Positions 53,612 to 64,000 of a stretch of DNA of 64,000 nucleotides are shown here, in pieces; the first letter of the stretch is position 1; every line of letters starts with the position of its first letter. The notes under the pieces are model-generated. The model was given only the letters and a program-made list of their open reading frames with translations, was not told where the DNA came from and did no database searches. Source of the stretch: Diphasiastrum complanatum (Eukaryota > Streptophyta > Lycopodiopsida > Lycopodiales > Lycopodiaceae); contig CM055098.1 of NCBI GenBank assembly GCA_029204225.1, positions 50,734,483 to 50,798,482 on the forward strand. Reading direction: 5' to 3'. A program made the translations under genes and the position numbers.

Positions 53612-54045
53612 TTTTGGCATTTATTCACTCAAGGGCTTCAATGAATTGGAGATCTACAAAGGCAAGGTGGTGATGGAGGTTCATTCATGGAGATACATGG
53701 TGCATTCACAATGGGCATAGTGGAATGTGGAGGAGGCATGCAAACACTTGTTGGTTACTTTCACTTACAGCTTGTTTGCTGCTGTTTTACAGAGAATTCA
53801 AAGGCAGATACATGGAGGAATCCTTTCATTATGATTTTATGTTCTTTTACATGTATCATGTCATCATTCTATGTAAAATTGATCTAAGAAATAGTGAAGC
53901 GTCCTATATGGACACTATCATCTATATCAATTATGTTGTACTTCATATTGTACATATTAGAACACTTGAAAAGAGATCTATTATCATGATGGAGATCATT
54001 CTTAGGTTGGAGTAAAGTAGTGTTGTAAAACTAGCAAGTTAAGTT
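53612..54045 (+). other. F2 3' untranslated region
   Basis: Short frames only. The last 200 bp match the F1 tail (4164-4360). AGGGCTTCAA and AAGGCAAGGTGG at 53630-53670 recall F1 around 3482-3510, another sign of module rearrangement. Confidence 0.6.
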
Positions 54046-54055
54046 GAAGAGGGAG
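54046..54055 (+). other. F2 polypurine tract
   Basis: GAAGAGGGAG directly precedes TGTGAAAATTGTC, a plausible LTR start. This defines the 3' end of the F family. Confidence 0.8.
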
Positions 54056-54313
54056 TGTGAAAATTGTCAACATTTCCTAGCTAGTTTGAGGCCTAAATTG
54101 GCAATTTTTGTACATAGTCTTGGATCTAACCTTTCACACATGTGAAAGAGGCCTAGATACTTTTATTTTAGTATATATTTCATATTGAAGAAGTCTCAAA
54201 CTTCAGGACCTTCGAAATGACACCAAAATCATGTTATTTGGACATATAGGCCAAAAACTAGCTGAAATTCATGGAGAACAGGTTGGAGAAACTTTTTGTA
54301 TTGTTGAGAGAGG
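54056..54313 (+). repeat. F2 3' LTR, probably truncated
   Basis: Starts TGTGAAAATTGTCAACATTT. CACATGTGAAAGAGGCC and TTTAGTATATATTTCA (TATA-like, 54170-54185) follow. The end is taken where antisense Copia J begins; no second copy is available to define it. Confidence 0.55.
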
Positions 54314-55740
54314 TCAACAGATCATTGTCACAATTTCTTCCTCCATTGAGAGCATTGCTTTGTGTATTGTCTTCAAGCTTTTGTGTATGATCTTAAGAGG
54401 TTTCCAAAAGTGGTAGGCTGATGTTGTGGGGCTGGTATGTTGTTGTTTTTGGATGCCATCAGTACCTTTTATTAGTTTCTTTTGTCTCTTAAATGCTTTG
54501 TCAAGTTCATGTGTATCAAAGGTAGCATTAGAATGCTTTGCCATTTCTAGATTTTGTAGCTTCTTGTGCAAAGATCTTAGCCAAGTATTTTGGGAGTTTG
54601 GATCCATTCAAGATCCACTTTTTTCACATTTAACTCCTTTATCATCAGGCTTGGTTCTTAGCTTATCGGGTTTGAAAGCATAAGTCGTGCAACCAAAGAT
54701 GTGAAAGTGAGAAACATTAGGCTTCTTACCATACCAAACTTCATAAGGAGTTAATACCTTCAAGGCTTAAGTAGGACACCGATTACTAATGTATGCCACT
54801 GTTATAACCGCTTCAGCCCAAAACTTGTGAGGTAGGCCCTTTGCCTTGAGCATGCATCGAGCCATCTCCATGATAGTGCGATTCTTTCTTTCGACAACAC
54901 CATTTTGTTGAGGTGTGTTAGGAGTTGTCATTGAATGGATACCCTTGCTTTGAAGATAAGTATCGAATGTATTCTCTATATATTCCCCTCCTCTGTCAGT
55001 ACGTAAGATCTTCTTCAGATTGCCCAAACTGATTTTCTATCATTGCTAGAAAATCCTTAAAGAGTTGAAAAACTTCAGATTTTGCCTTCATAGGATAAAT
55101 CCATGTAAACGGTGAATGGTCATCAATAAAAGTAACAAAGTACTTACACCTTCCAATGGATTCGGTCCTCATTGGACCACATACATCACTATGAACCAAA
55201 TCAAATTTGCCATCAACTCGAATAGTTCCATCAATTGGAAAAGCTTGCCTTTGAAATTTTTCAAGTATGCATCCTTCGCATGCATGTCCTTCGGAATGCT
55301 CAATATTAGGAATGTCTTCAACCATTTTGAATCTCTTCATCATCTTCAAGCTAGCAAATTTGAGATATCCATACCTATCATGCCATAATTCAGCCAATCC
55401 AAAGAATGTGAACTTGATGCAACAAGACAAAAAGATAATGAAGCTCTTCGCTCATAGGTATCCATAAGGAACAGTCCACCACGTAATGTTCCCGAAGCAA
55501 TGATCATAAGAGATCTCTTTGGGTCTTTGATAAGACATTTGTCTTATTTGAATTCCATAACCAATCCTTGGTTTTTAATTGTAGAGACCGAAATGAGATT
55601 CTTTTTTTGTTTTTGGAACATAAAGTGCATTACAAATGTACTTCTCCTCACCATTGGGTAAGATAATGGGGATCACTCCAATACCTTCAATAGGATAAGA
55701 AGTGTTATCAACACCTTGAACTTTGCTTCCATCATATGCA
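54314..55740 (-). pseudogene. pol: J: Copia protease end and integrase relic
   Basis: On the minus strand: YPIEGIGVIPIILPNGEEKY and ALYVPKTKKE (protease C-terminus), pre-integrase LWHDRYGYLKFASLKMMKR with CEGCILEKFQRQAF, HSDVCGPMRTESIG, FIDDHSPFTWIYPMK, ILRTDRGGEYIENTFDTY, NGVVERKNRTIMEMARC, KFWAEAVITVAYISNRCPT, and in another frame PYEVWYGKKPNVSHFHIFGC. The catalytic D, D, E positions of integrase are visible. GAG, RT and RNase H are missing. The last 97 codons (54314-54607) are a Lys-rich integrase tail. Confidence 0.85.
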
Positions 55741-55831
55741 CTTCAAATAGGTAGACTTCAAATGAAGCCAAAACCAAAACCAGAAATTTGTGGCTAAAAA
55801 GAGTGCACACTATGTGCATATAGAGCTGATG

Positions 55832-56312
55832 GCAAGGATCCAGAATCTCAACTATTCAATCACACAAAGCATTCTCAAAAGAGAGAGATGGCTAGAAACT
55901 CTCTTGTATAAACTCGTGGACAGCCAAGGAGAATAGTCAGTATTGCTTACAAAAGTATTTCATACAAATGGGATGCACACATATACATAGTTCAAGATGA
56001 CTATTTAACTTCATGACTATTGGCTATCCAACTAATTGACTATTGGCTATCCAGCTACTTGACTATTGACTATCCAACTTTCTATAAGTTACATAGAAAG
56101 AATAAGTTACCTCCAATATGTCAAGTTGGGGTATTTAATGTCACAATTAGGCCTAGTGGACCCACGAGTTCCTACCAAGTTAGGTACATACTAACTTAGC
56201 TAATTCGAAGTTTAGTAGGCCTAATAGAGATTAATAAACCATAGTTACACAGCTCTCAACCTTTTGGGTAAAAGTAACCTATGGTAATGTAAGCAATTCT
56301 ATTTACATTTCA
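55832..56312 (-). repeat. R3: R-family LTR of J with 23-bp tandem repeat
   Basis: It matches R1 and R2 from GGATCCAGAATCTC to ATTTACATTTCA, missing about the first 18 bp. Three units of the 23-bp repeat TGACTATTGGCTATCCAACT-AAT lie at 56018-56085. GAGCTGATGGCAAG just before it (55823-55836) is a faint PBS match in minus orientation, so R3 is the 5' LTR of J; its gag has been deleted. Confidence 0.8.
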
Positions 56313-58600
<2,288 letters not shown>

Positions 58601-58619
58601 CCACCGGGTAGAACAAAGG

Positions 58620-58700
58620 ATTGTGATTGGACCACAATTACTGCCGGAATACTCTTTTGTTGCCCGCCTTTATATACTCGAGTTGATTTGACGTCAATAG
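58620..58700 (+). promoter_or_regulatory. Promoter-like block upstream of the decayed gene
   Basis: An inverted CCAAT box (GATTGG, 58625-58630), a TATA box (TATATA, 58671-58676) and a perfect palindromic TGACGTCA (58689-58696), a bZIP-type site, lie 175-245 bp before the ATG at 58870. The CCAAT and TATA spacing is usual for a plant core promoter. TGACGTCA would fall at or just past the start site, so it may be coincidental. Confidence 0.4.
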
Positions 58701-58869
58701 TCGTAAACTGTAGTTAACTAATCCTTGTAGTTTAGGAACTTCTTGTCATCCTTAGGTATAGCTCTCATTATCTTCATTCTATTTGTTATTTTGGATTGTC
58801 ATTCTTAGGTTTACCTCTCATTCTCTTCATTCTCTCTGTTGTCGGCATGCGTACACATATTTTGGACTA

Positions 58870-60166
58870 ATGGCTACACATAATCGAAGACCAAGAGAAC
58901 TTATTGATGCAATCAATATTTGCAATGTAAAAAATGCAGAAGATCAATGGATACCAAGAATATATCGAAAATATCAATGAATCTTGATGCATCCCTCTGG
59001 AAAGGCTCATTTCTGGAAAAGAAAAAGATCGAATAACATATATGGAAGCTTTTGGAAAGGCAGGATAATGGATTTCAAAGTATCACCTACCGGTCAATCT
59101 ATCACGGAAGTTTTAGTTCAAAATGCTTATCTTCACAAAGACCTCAACATTTATGATTTGAATCCAAATGATAGAAGAAATTGCAATTGTAAGTTTTCAG
59201 ATTTAATTTTTTTAGTGTTAGCATTTTCTTTAAATTAAATTTTTCTTGTGATATTTTTGTTTGTTTTGTAGATTTGTATTCATCAAATTTCGTTGAATGG
59301 CAAATAGTTCAATCGATTGCATGAATAATTGATGTCATACATTCGGATATCGGTATTTTACAATATAAAGGCCATTCTCCAAAATCACTTTTAGAGTCAA
59401 GAATTTTCTTTTATGATCACACCTATTTTCCTAATAAAAATGGTTTAGTTGGTAGATTAGAGCCATATCCGCTACCGGATTTTTTGAGTGAGGAATGAAT
59501 TTCTCCTGATGCAGCAATTTCAAAAAGTTTTCGATCTAGACTATATATTGATATTTAGAGTATATTAAAATGTAGCACTTGTTCAAAGAATAATAGATTA
59601 AGTTGGTATTTACCTTTTCCTATTTTTGTTGATTTTTTTTTTCCAAATGCAATGTTTAGAGAATGAAAACAATGTTTGTTTGTAAGGACTTGAGTGTTGA
59701 AATAATCGTTGAATTGTTGGATGATGGTTGGGATACGAAACAAAATCAGCAAGTTGAGTGCAGAGTATGTAACTCATCAATGACATTTAGGTATCACATC
59801 GAAAAACAAATGCTCACTTTGCTGCTGTATCATAGAAGATGGATAAAATGCAAAAATGAGTGGAAGCCACTTGATCAAGATTTTGGAATAAACCCTCAAG
59901 AGCAACTTCAAATAACAATGAAAAGAAATGACAACATTCTTGCAATGGTTGAGGCTGAGCAAGATTGGTGTTACATTCGATCAGAACTAGACATGTTGCA
60001 ATTCGATCTACCTCAGTACTATCAAACTCAATTGAATGGTGTAAAGGTACGTTATGCCATATGAAATTTTTCATTTTTTCATTTTCTTAGTGTTTTTTTT
60101 TTAAATAAACTAACTAAAACAATTTCTCTCGTGCAGGTTTTAGAGCAAGGCAGGAAGAGCATATAA
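58870..60166 (+). pseudogene. Decayed intron-containing gene of unknown family
   Basis: ATG at 58870 in good context (CTAATGGCT). Exon 1 (58870-59188) reads RRPRELIDAINICNVKNAED, HPSGKAHFWKRKRSNNIYGS. Intron 59189-59271 (GTAAGT...TTTTGTAG, 83 bp) keeps phase. Exon 2 (59272-60046) reads YSSNFVEWQIVQSIA, SLLESRIFFYDHTYFPNKNG, ILKCSTCSKNNRLSWYLPFP and, after a frameshift near 59660, LSVEIIVELLDDGWD, VECRVCNSSMTFRYHIEKQM and NDNILAMVEAEQDWCYIRSE. Intron 60047-60136 (GTACGT...GTGCAG) leads to a short last exon with stop at 60164. Stops at 58978 and three in exon 2 are each one C-to-T change from CGA or CAG. The CX2C pairs could bind zinc. No known family comes to mind; no retroelement domain is present. 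Confidence 0.65.
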
Positions 60167-60189
60167 AATGCAAAGACATTGGAACATCC

Positions 60190-60570
60190 ATCGAAATTGA
60201 AGATCCATAGATTTTGAATAATATAATTTTTTGTATACATCATTTTTGAAAATATATGAATCACTTTTTCTATGATCTATTCTATGAGTCACTTTTTCTA
60301 TGAGGCTACTTCTTTTCTATGATCTCCATTTCCATGGTGGAGGACACAATGTAATTGCAACTGGATATTAGTTTTTGATTACAAGCTTAATTGTCTCCTA
60401 CCGAAAATGCATTATCTCCATTGGGGAGATCTTCGGGCACTTGAACTCCAGTGACCACTACAATCAGATATCGAGTCGATGCTTGTCCTTGTTGAAGTCT
60501 TGGGCGTGTTACGATATCGGTTGGATTTTTGGTCTTCATTTTCTTGGTCTGTATTGTCCTTGTCTTGGCA
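60190..60570. other. 3' flank of the decayed gene
   Basis: AT-rich with no domain. Opposing frames at 60375-60603 have no recognised relative. Confidence 0.4.
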
Positions 60571-60572
60571 TA

Positions 60573-60686
60573 TTTGGATATGATCAGAAGATGATCTGAT
60601 CAAAGCTTATCTGAGTGAACTTATGCCGCATGTTTGGATTGGTTGTGACAAAGGTTCAATCAGATCATCTTCTGAACTTATCCAAA
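60573..60686. repeat. Hairpin element, MITE-like
   Basis: Arms 60573-60600 and 60659-60686 are a 28-bp inverted repeat (TTTGGATA, CAGAAGATGATCTGAT) with two mismatches and one offset, and a 58-bp loop containing GCATGTTTGGATTGG. Size and the TTTGGAT ends fit a small miniature inverted-repeat element. No target-site duplication is clear. Confidence 0.5.
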
Positions 60687-60689
60687 AAA

Positions 60690-61195
60690 AACCATGGTAA
60701 AGGCAAGGCAGACAAAGGCTATGAAAAACAAACATGTAGGAACACCATATAAATTGAAGATGAATGAATAATAACATAAAATAATAATCTGAAAAAAAAC
60801 ATGTAAGAATAACCATAGAAAAATACAAATATATTTGTATAAAATTTTTATGTACATGTGTCTCATCCACATCAAGGGAGACAACTTTTTATCTGTATCA
60901 ACTTGAGAATCATTCCTCAAGTTGAGAGTCATGCTTTTCTATGATCTCTAAATCGATTTCTGCATCTGCTCCAATTGATGTAGATGATGTAGATACTGAT
61001 ATAGGGGTTGAAGCTGAAGCATCTATGGTTTCAGATTATTAGAAAACTCTCCCTCGTTCTATAATCCTCCCTAATTCTATTTCCTACGATCCCAGTCATT
61101 CACCATGGAGAATCATCCACTCAAGCACCTGCAGTTATCTGCATCTCCTAATAATCAGTTAACTCTACTCAATATTCCTGTATATTTTATAAATA
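60690..61195. other. Stretch without recognisable gene
   Basis: AT-rich. GATGTAGATGATGTAGATAC near 60978 is a short GATGTA repeat. No supported coding sequence. Confidence 0.4.
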
Positions 61196-61199
61196 GTGA

Positions 61200-61680
61200 C
61201 AATTATATTTCTATAGAGGATGTTTTGAATTTGAGAGAGGACTCTCGGATCGCAACTTTTCCATGGATTCTAACATTTCTTGGTTTGATCCCTGAAGAGT
61301 ATTGATAGTAGCATTCAACTCTGACATAGCATGCTTGAGTGCATTGTTTTCAGCACTAGTGTATTGCACATAATGAAGCAATTATTGATTTGCACGTTGC
61401 AATTGTTGATTAGCATACTGTAATTGCTGATTAAGACAAGATATGCTATGCATTCCAATATCACGCAACCTTTGACAATTTCCAAGTAATCCACTATTTC
61501 CTTCACATACAAATATGAGAATATGAGTTACGAACTTAAAATCTAGACACAAATTGGTAGCTAGATCATTAGGATAAATTGATCCATCCACCCACAAATC
61601 TATATTCATATGATTATTCATTCTCAATTCTCTAACTATTGCAGCAACATTCTCTACACTTTAAATTTTTTCTTAATAAT
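61200..61680 (-). pseudogene. Coiled-coil protein relic of unknown family
   Basis: On the minus strand one frame reads NNHMNIDLWVDGSIYPNDLA, GLLGNCQRLRDIGMHSISCL, NQQLQYANQQLQRANQ, a TAA at 61382, then YTSAENNALKHAMSELNATI and GSNQEMLESMEKLRSES before it decays near 61230. The heptad-like Gln/Leu/Asn pattern suggests a coiled coil across the stop. The plus strand has a 66-codon frame (61105-61305) that I regard as its shadow. The identity is unknown. Confidence 0.4.
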
Positions 61681-61689
61681 TGGAGTGCA

Positions 61690-62460
61690 TTCCATAGGAA
61701 GAGCAACATGCAAATGGAACATTGCCATTGTTGAAAGCTACAATCCGTAAATGCTTCAAACTACAATAAGTCAACATGAATAGATCTAGCATACCTTACT
61801 TTTGTAATGTCTATGTCGCGTTGAAAAATCGTCCCGCCTCATATTTCACTATAAGCATACAAAAATTTCAAAAGTTCTGCTACTCCTGCTTCAGTTTTTG
61901 CAGTGAGCACACCAGATTTTTAGTCTTAAAGCTCTAGCCCCAAATTTTGAAATGAGCATGCAGAGAAGTTATTACATCTCATGCTTAACTAACTAATGTC
62001 TAAGGTTAACCATACCAGTTAAACATTGAGCAAGGCCGAAAACTCGAAAAACGGCAATCAGAAGTTATCGGTTTGCATTCTCTCTCTAAAGTGAAACTTT
62101 TTAAAGGGCCCATTTTGAGCCCATATTTCCCCTAATGTACAAAACAATCGCAGAAATGCATACATTCTGACATAATACTGAATGCAATAAAGGATAGATT
62201 GATTCAACATAGCAATAGATGATGATGAACACAAGATAATTGCAGATAGAAACCACGTACTCTAGGCTATCTCTGAGTAACTGATAATCTCTGTCTGACT
62301 GCACTTCCGCTGATAAGCAGTAAGCGCTAATAGAAAAACTCTATAATGAACTCTAAAGAACTGAACTAGAATGCTCAAGAGTATTCAAGCTTGAAAGCTT
62401 GAGAGAGCTGTTACAATACTCTGTAAATGCATTACAATCACTTGGAAATAATAGAAGTAT
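61690..62460. other. Stretch without recognisable gene, possibly LTR-derived
   Basis: No coding signal. The stretch before the minus-strand TATA box at 62478 (62100-62460) has the look of transcribed LTR sequence, but no partner copy lies in the window. Confidence 0.35.
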
Positions 62461-62464
62461 GATT

Positions 62465-62478
62465 GGCTTATTTATACT
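62465..62478 (-). promoter_or_regulatory. TATA-like box, minus strand
   Basis: AGTATAAATAAGCC on the minus strand is a strong TATA consensus. It lies 50 bp below the frame at 62528-62926, so it would drive transcription away from that frame, toward lower coordinates. Confidence 0.35.
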
Positions 62479-62527
62479 AAGCAAAATGCGGCATGTCCAA
62501 TAGGATAGCTAATTAGGTCGTAGATCT

Positions 62528-62926
62528 TTAATGGCCGCTTGGCCATAATGAGCTGGCATCCATCCAATTGGTACTTCTTAAAAATTTACTTGCTAAACGG
62601 TTAAGGCAAGTATTAAGCTTCAATTCAAGTGGAACAATTAACTGTGATTCATACGAAGTGTCAAAAGCATCAGACTTGAAAAGCCTACCTTGTCTATTGC
62701 CCCTAGCAATCGAGATTTCTTCCTTTCTAATGAAACAAGCATCACCATCAAACTTTACAATGTATCCTTTTGTTGGATTGTTCTCTTGCTTATCGACTAA
62801 CCGATCTATAATCTTCATCCACTTAGTATCCAGTTCTGCATTTCTCTTCGTGTTCCTACACGGTTTGCAGAAATACACGAGAAATCGCTCATAGGTGAAT
62901 CTGACATATTGGACATCATTTGACAA
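62528..62926 (-). pseudogene. F3: frame containing a third F-family fragment
   Basis: An open frame of 132 codons. Its middle, GYIVKFDGDACFIRKEEISI then ARGNRQGRLFKSDAF (about 62665-62772), matches GYIGKFGGDACFITKEEILI and ARGNRQGRLFKLDAF of F1 (2020-2127), about 92% at DNA level by eye over 108 bp. The N-terminal part (YERFLVYFCKPCRNTKRNAE) and C-terminal part (LELKLNTCLNRLASKFLRS) do not match F1 and are unrecognised. It is either another F relic in decayed surroundings or a captured piece. Confidence 0.6.
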
Positions 62927-62985
62927 ACTTCGAAGACTTCAGACACTTCGGTGACTTTGAAGACTTCAACCACTTAGGCTAGTGG

Positions 62986-64000
62986 ATCAAACCAACCCAA
63001 CCAAATTTAGATCAATCAGATAAAGTTTACAAGCTATGGACTAGTAACAAGAACTCACTATATAAGAGAGATGTCACACTAACATCATATAGCTATAATT
63101 CACAAATTAATCAGGTTTCCTTGAGAGGCCTATGGGTATTACTTATACCCTCCAAGGCCCTATCCCAACTAGGAGTGAACTGGGACACCTCACTGGGACA
63201 CATTAGTAGCCACATATGCCATTGATCAATGAGTCACTACTAGTTCCACATAAATCTACCATCATGGATTTTGCACCTCCAAACGACTAATTATAATCTA
63301 ATATCATAAGCTCTTGAACAACTCATAATCATAATCAATACATGAATCAAGAGAGGCCTTCTGACCTCCGTACAAAATACAGATCCGGGGTCAGCTCAAT
63401 CATGGACATGACATATTTCACCCCTCAAACAAGTTTTGTTAAAAGTTAAAAAAATCCTTTCTAAGGCTATTCCCTTGTTCCCAAAAGTTCTTTCTAAGGC
63501 TATCCCCTTGTTTCTGAGAGTTGTCATCATCTATATAGCCTTTCCATCAAACCATATGTTTGGTAGCTATATGACTGCATAATCATTTGGGTCTAGAATC
63601 CACCATCTTTTTGGGTTTGAAAAATGGTTCTACTTGATGACTCTTCCAATAGGTCCAATTGATCTCCAAAACTCAAACAATACCCTTTGTGTAAACTTCT
63701 CTTAAGTTGGTTTACATGAAAGATGTGGTGCTTTGATATCACTTTCATGATCAACCAAGATCACAAACTAGGATGTCAGCTCCAAATACACATAGAAAAT
63801 GGATGCTGCATCAAACCAACCCAGCCAAACCTAGATAAATTGAACATAGCTCCAAAGCTATGGAGCACAGGCAAGAACTCACCATATGGGAGACATGTCA
63901 CACCAATAGTATCTAACTTCCTGAAGAGAGCTATGGGTATACTTATAGCCTCCAATGCCCTCCCCAACTAGTAGTGAATTGGGACACCTCACTAAGACAC
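62986..64000. repeat. Long direct repeat pair at the window edge
   Basis: 62986-63201 and 63810-64000 share ATCAAACCAACCCARCCAAA, CAAGAACTCAC, GAGAYATGTCACAC, CCTCCAAKGCCCT and TGGGACACCTCACT with indels, an offset of about 800-824 bp. They could be two units of a tandem repeat or the LTRs of a short element. The second copy runs to the window end, so its limit is unknown. Confidence 0.7.
63202..63809. other. Interval between the direct repeats
   Basis: No coding signal. It includes a 2-copy tandem repeat of about 33 bp at 63455-63521 (TCTTTCTAAGGCTATCCCCT). If the flanking repeats are LTRs, this would be a 0.6-kb interior, but I see no convincing PBS or polypurine tract. Confidence 0.4.

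Larger units (their letters stand above)
51796..54313 (+). mobile_element. F2: second copy of the GAG-PR / novel-frame family
   Basis: Begins within the protease C-terminus (GSIPICLSTNR), so GAG and the protease active site are lost, then carries the complete novel region, a polypurine tract and an LTR start. Comparing F1 and F2 defines the family. No integrase, RT or RNase H is present between protease and polypurine tract, which implies that the autonomous enzymes were absent before insertion and not lost separately in each copy. Confidence 0.75.

Noticed and set aside
63723-63760. GATATCAAAGC as an initiator-Met PBS (minus strand)
   Set aside because: Three or more mismatches and no LTR boundary beside it.

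Overview
This window is repeat-dominated nuclear DNA from a land plant. The evidence is the number of Ty1/Copia and Ty3/Gypsy LTR retrotransposons, their typical plant primer-binding sites, C-to-T decay of coding frames, and the absence of any compact gene arrangement. I cannot tell the lineage (fern, lycophyte, gymnosperm or large-genome angiosperm) from sequence alone. I found no intact host gene. The only convincing non-transposon coding signal is a decayed, intron-containing gene of unknown family at 58870-60166.

Layout from left to right. 1-1080 holds simple repeats: a purine tract, CA/TG arrays and a CGGCCA-type degenerate repeat. 1083-4360 is F1, a Copia-derived relic with GAG zinc knuckle and protease followed by an unfamiliar long frame instead of integrase and RT, with a 69-bp antisense large-subunit rRNA fragment inside it. 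4370-5063 is an antisense Copia GAG-PR relic (K). 5064-5585 is a scrap of Gypsy LTR, Gypsy gag and Copia integrase joined together. 5586-8130 is decayed DNA. 8200-11043 is a minus-strand Gypsy relic (H).

11160-41066 is a nest built on one minus-strand Copia element (C) with two 742-bp LTRs. Three elements sit inside C. Copia A is at 11983-22545 with TSD GGATA. Gypsy B is at 23311-32202 with TSD AGTTC/AGTTT. Element D is at 34344-39771 with TSD GTCAA/GTCGA, and its two LTRs face each other in inverted orientation. Copia A in turn contains Copia E (13404-19376, TSD TATGA), the most complete element here. The host Copia open frames resume on the far side of each insertion, which confirms the nesting.

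41067-42800 carries two tandem LTRs of another Copia family (R). 42831-51795 is Gypsy G on the plus strand, with LTR, PBS, leader, multi-zinc-knuckle gag, protease and RT, followed by an internal 2-kb inversion carrying the RT thumb and integrase, and then a third ORF with a coiled coil. 51796-54313 is F2, a second copy of the F1 family ending in a polypurine tract and LTR. 54314-56312 is an antisense Copia integrase relic (J) with an R-type LTR. 56313-64000 is low in recognisable genes. It has a (CT)n array, the decayed unknown gene, a small hairpin element, a coiled-coil relic, a third F-family fragment and two direct repeats running off the window edge.

Themes that need attention: the Gypsy families B/H, G and D each carry their own short motif repeated many times in non-coding parts. 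In B and G the same motif recurs in two separate parts, the 5' leader and the spacer before the third ORF. The F family appears to be a non-autonomous GAG-PR lineage with an undescribed accessory frame. Element D is an inverted-LTR structure with near-matching target-site duplications. All comparisons are by eye within this window; no database was consulted.
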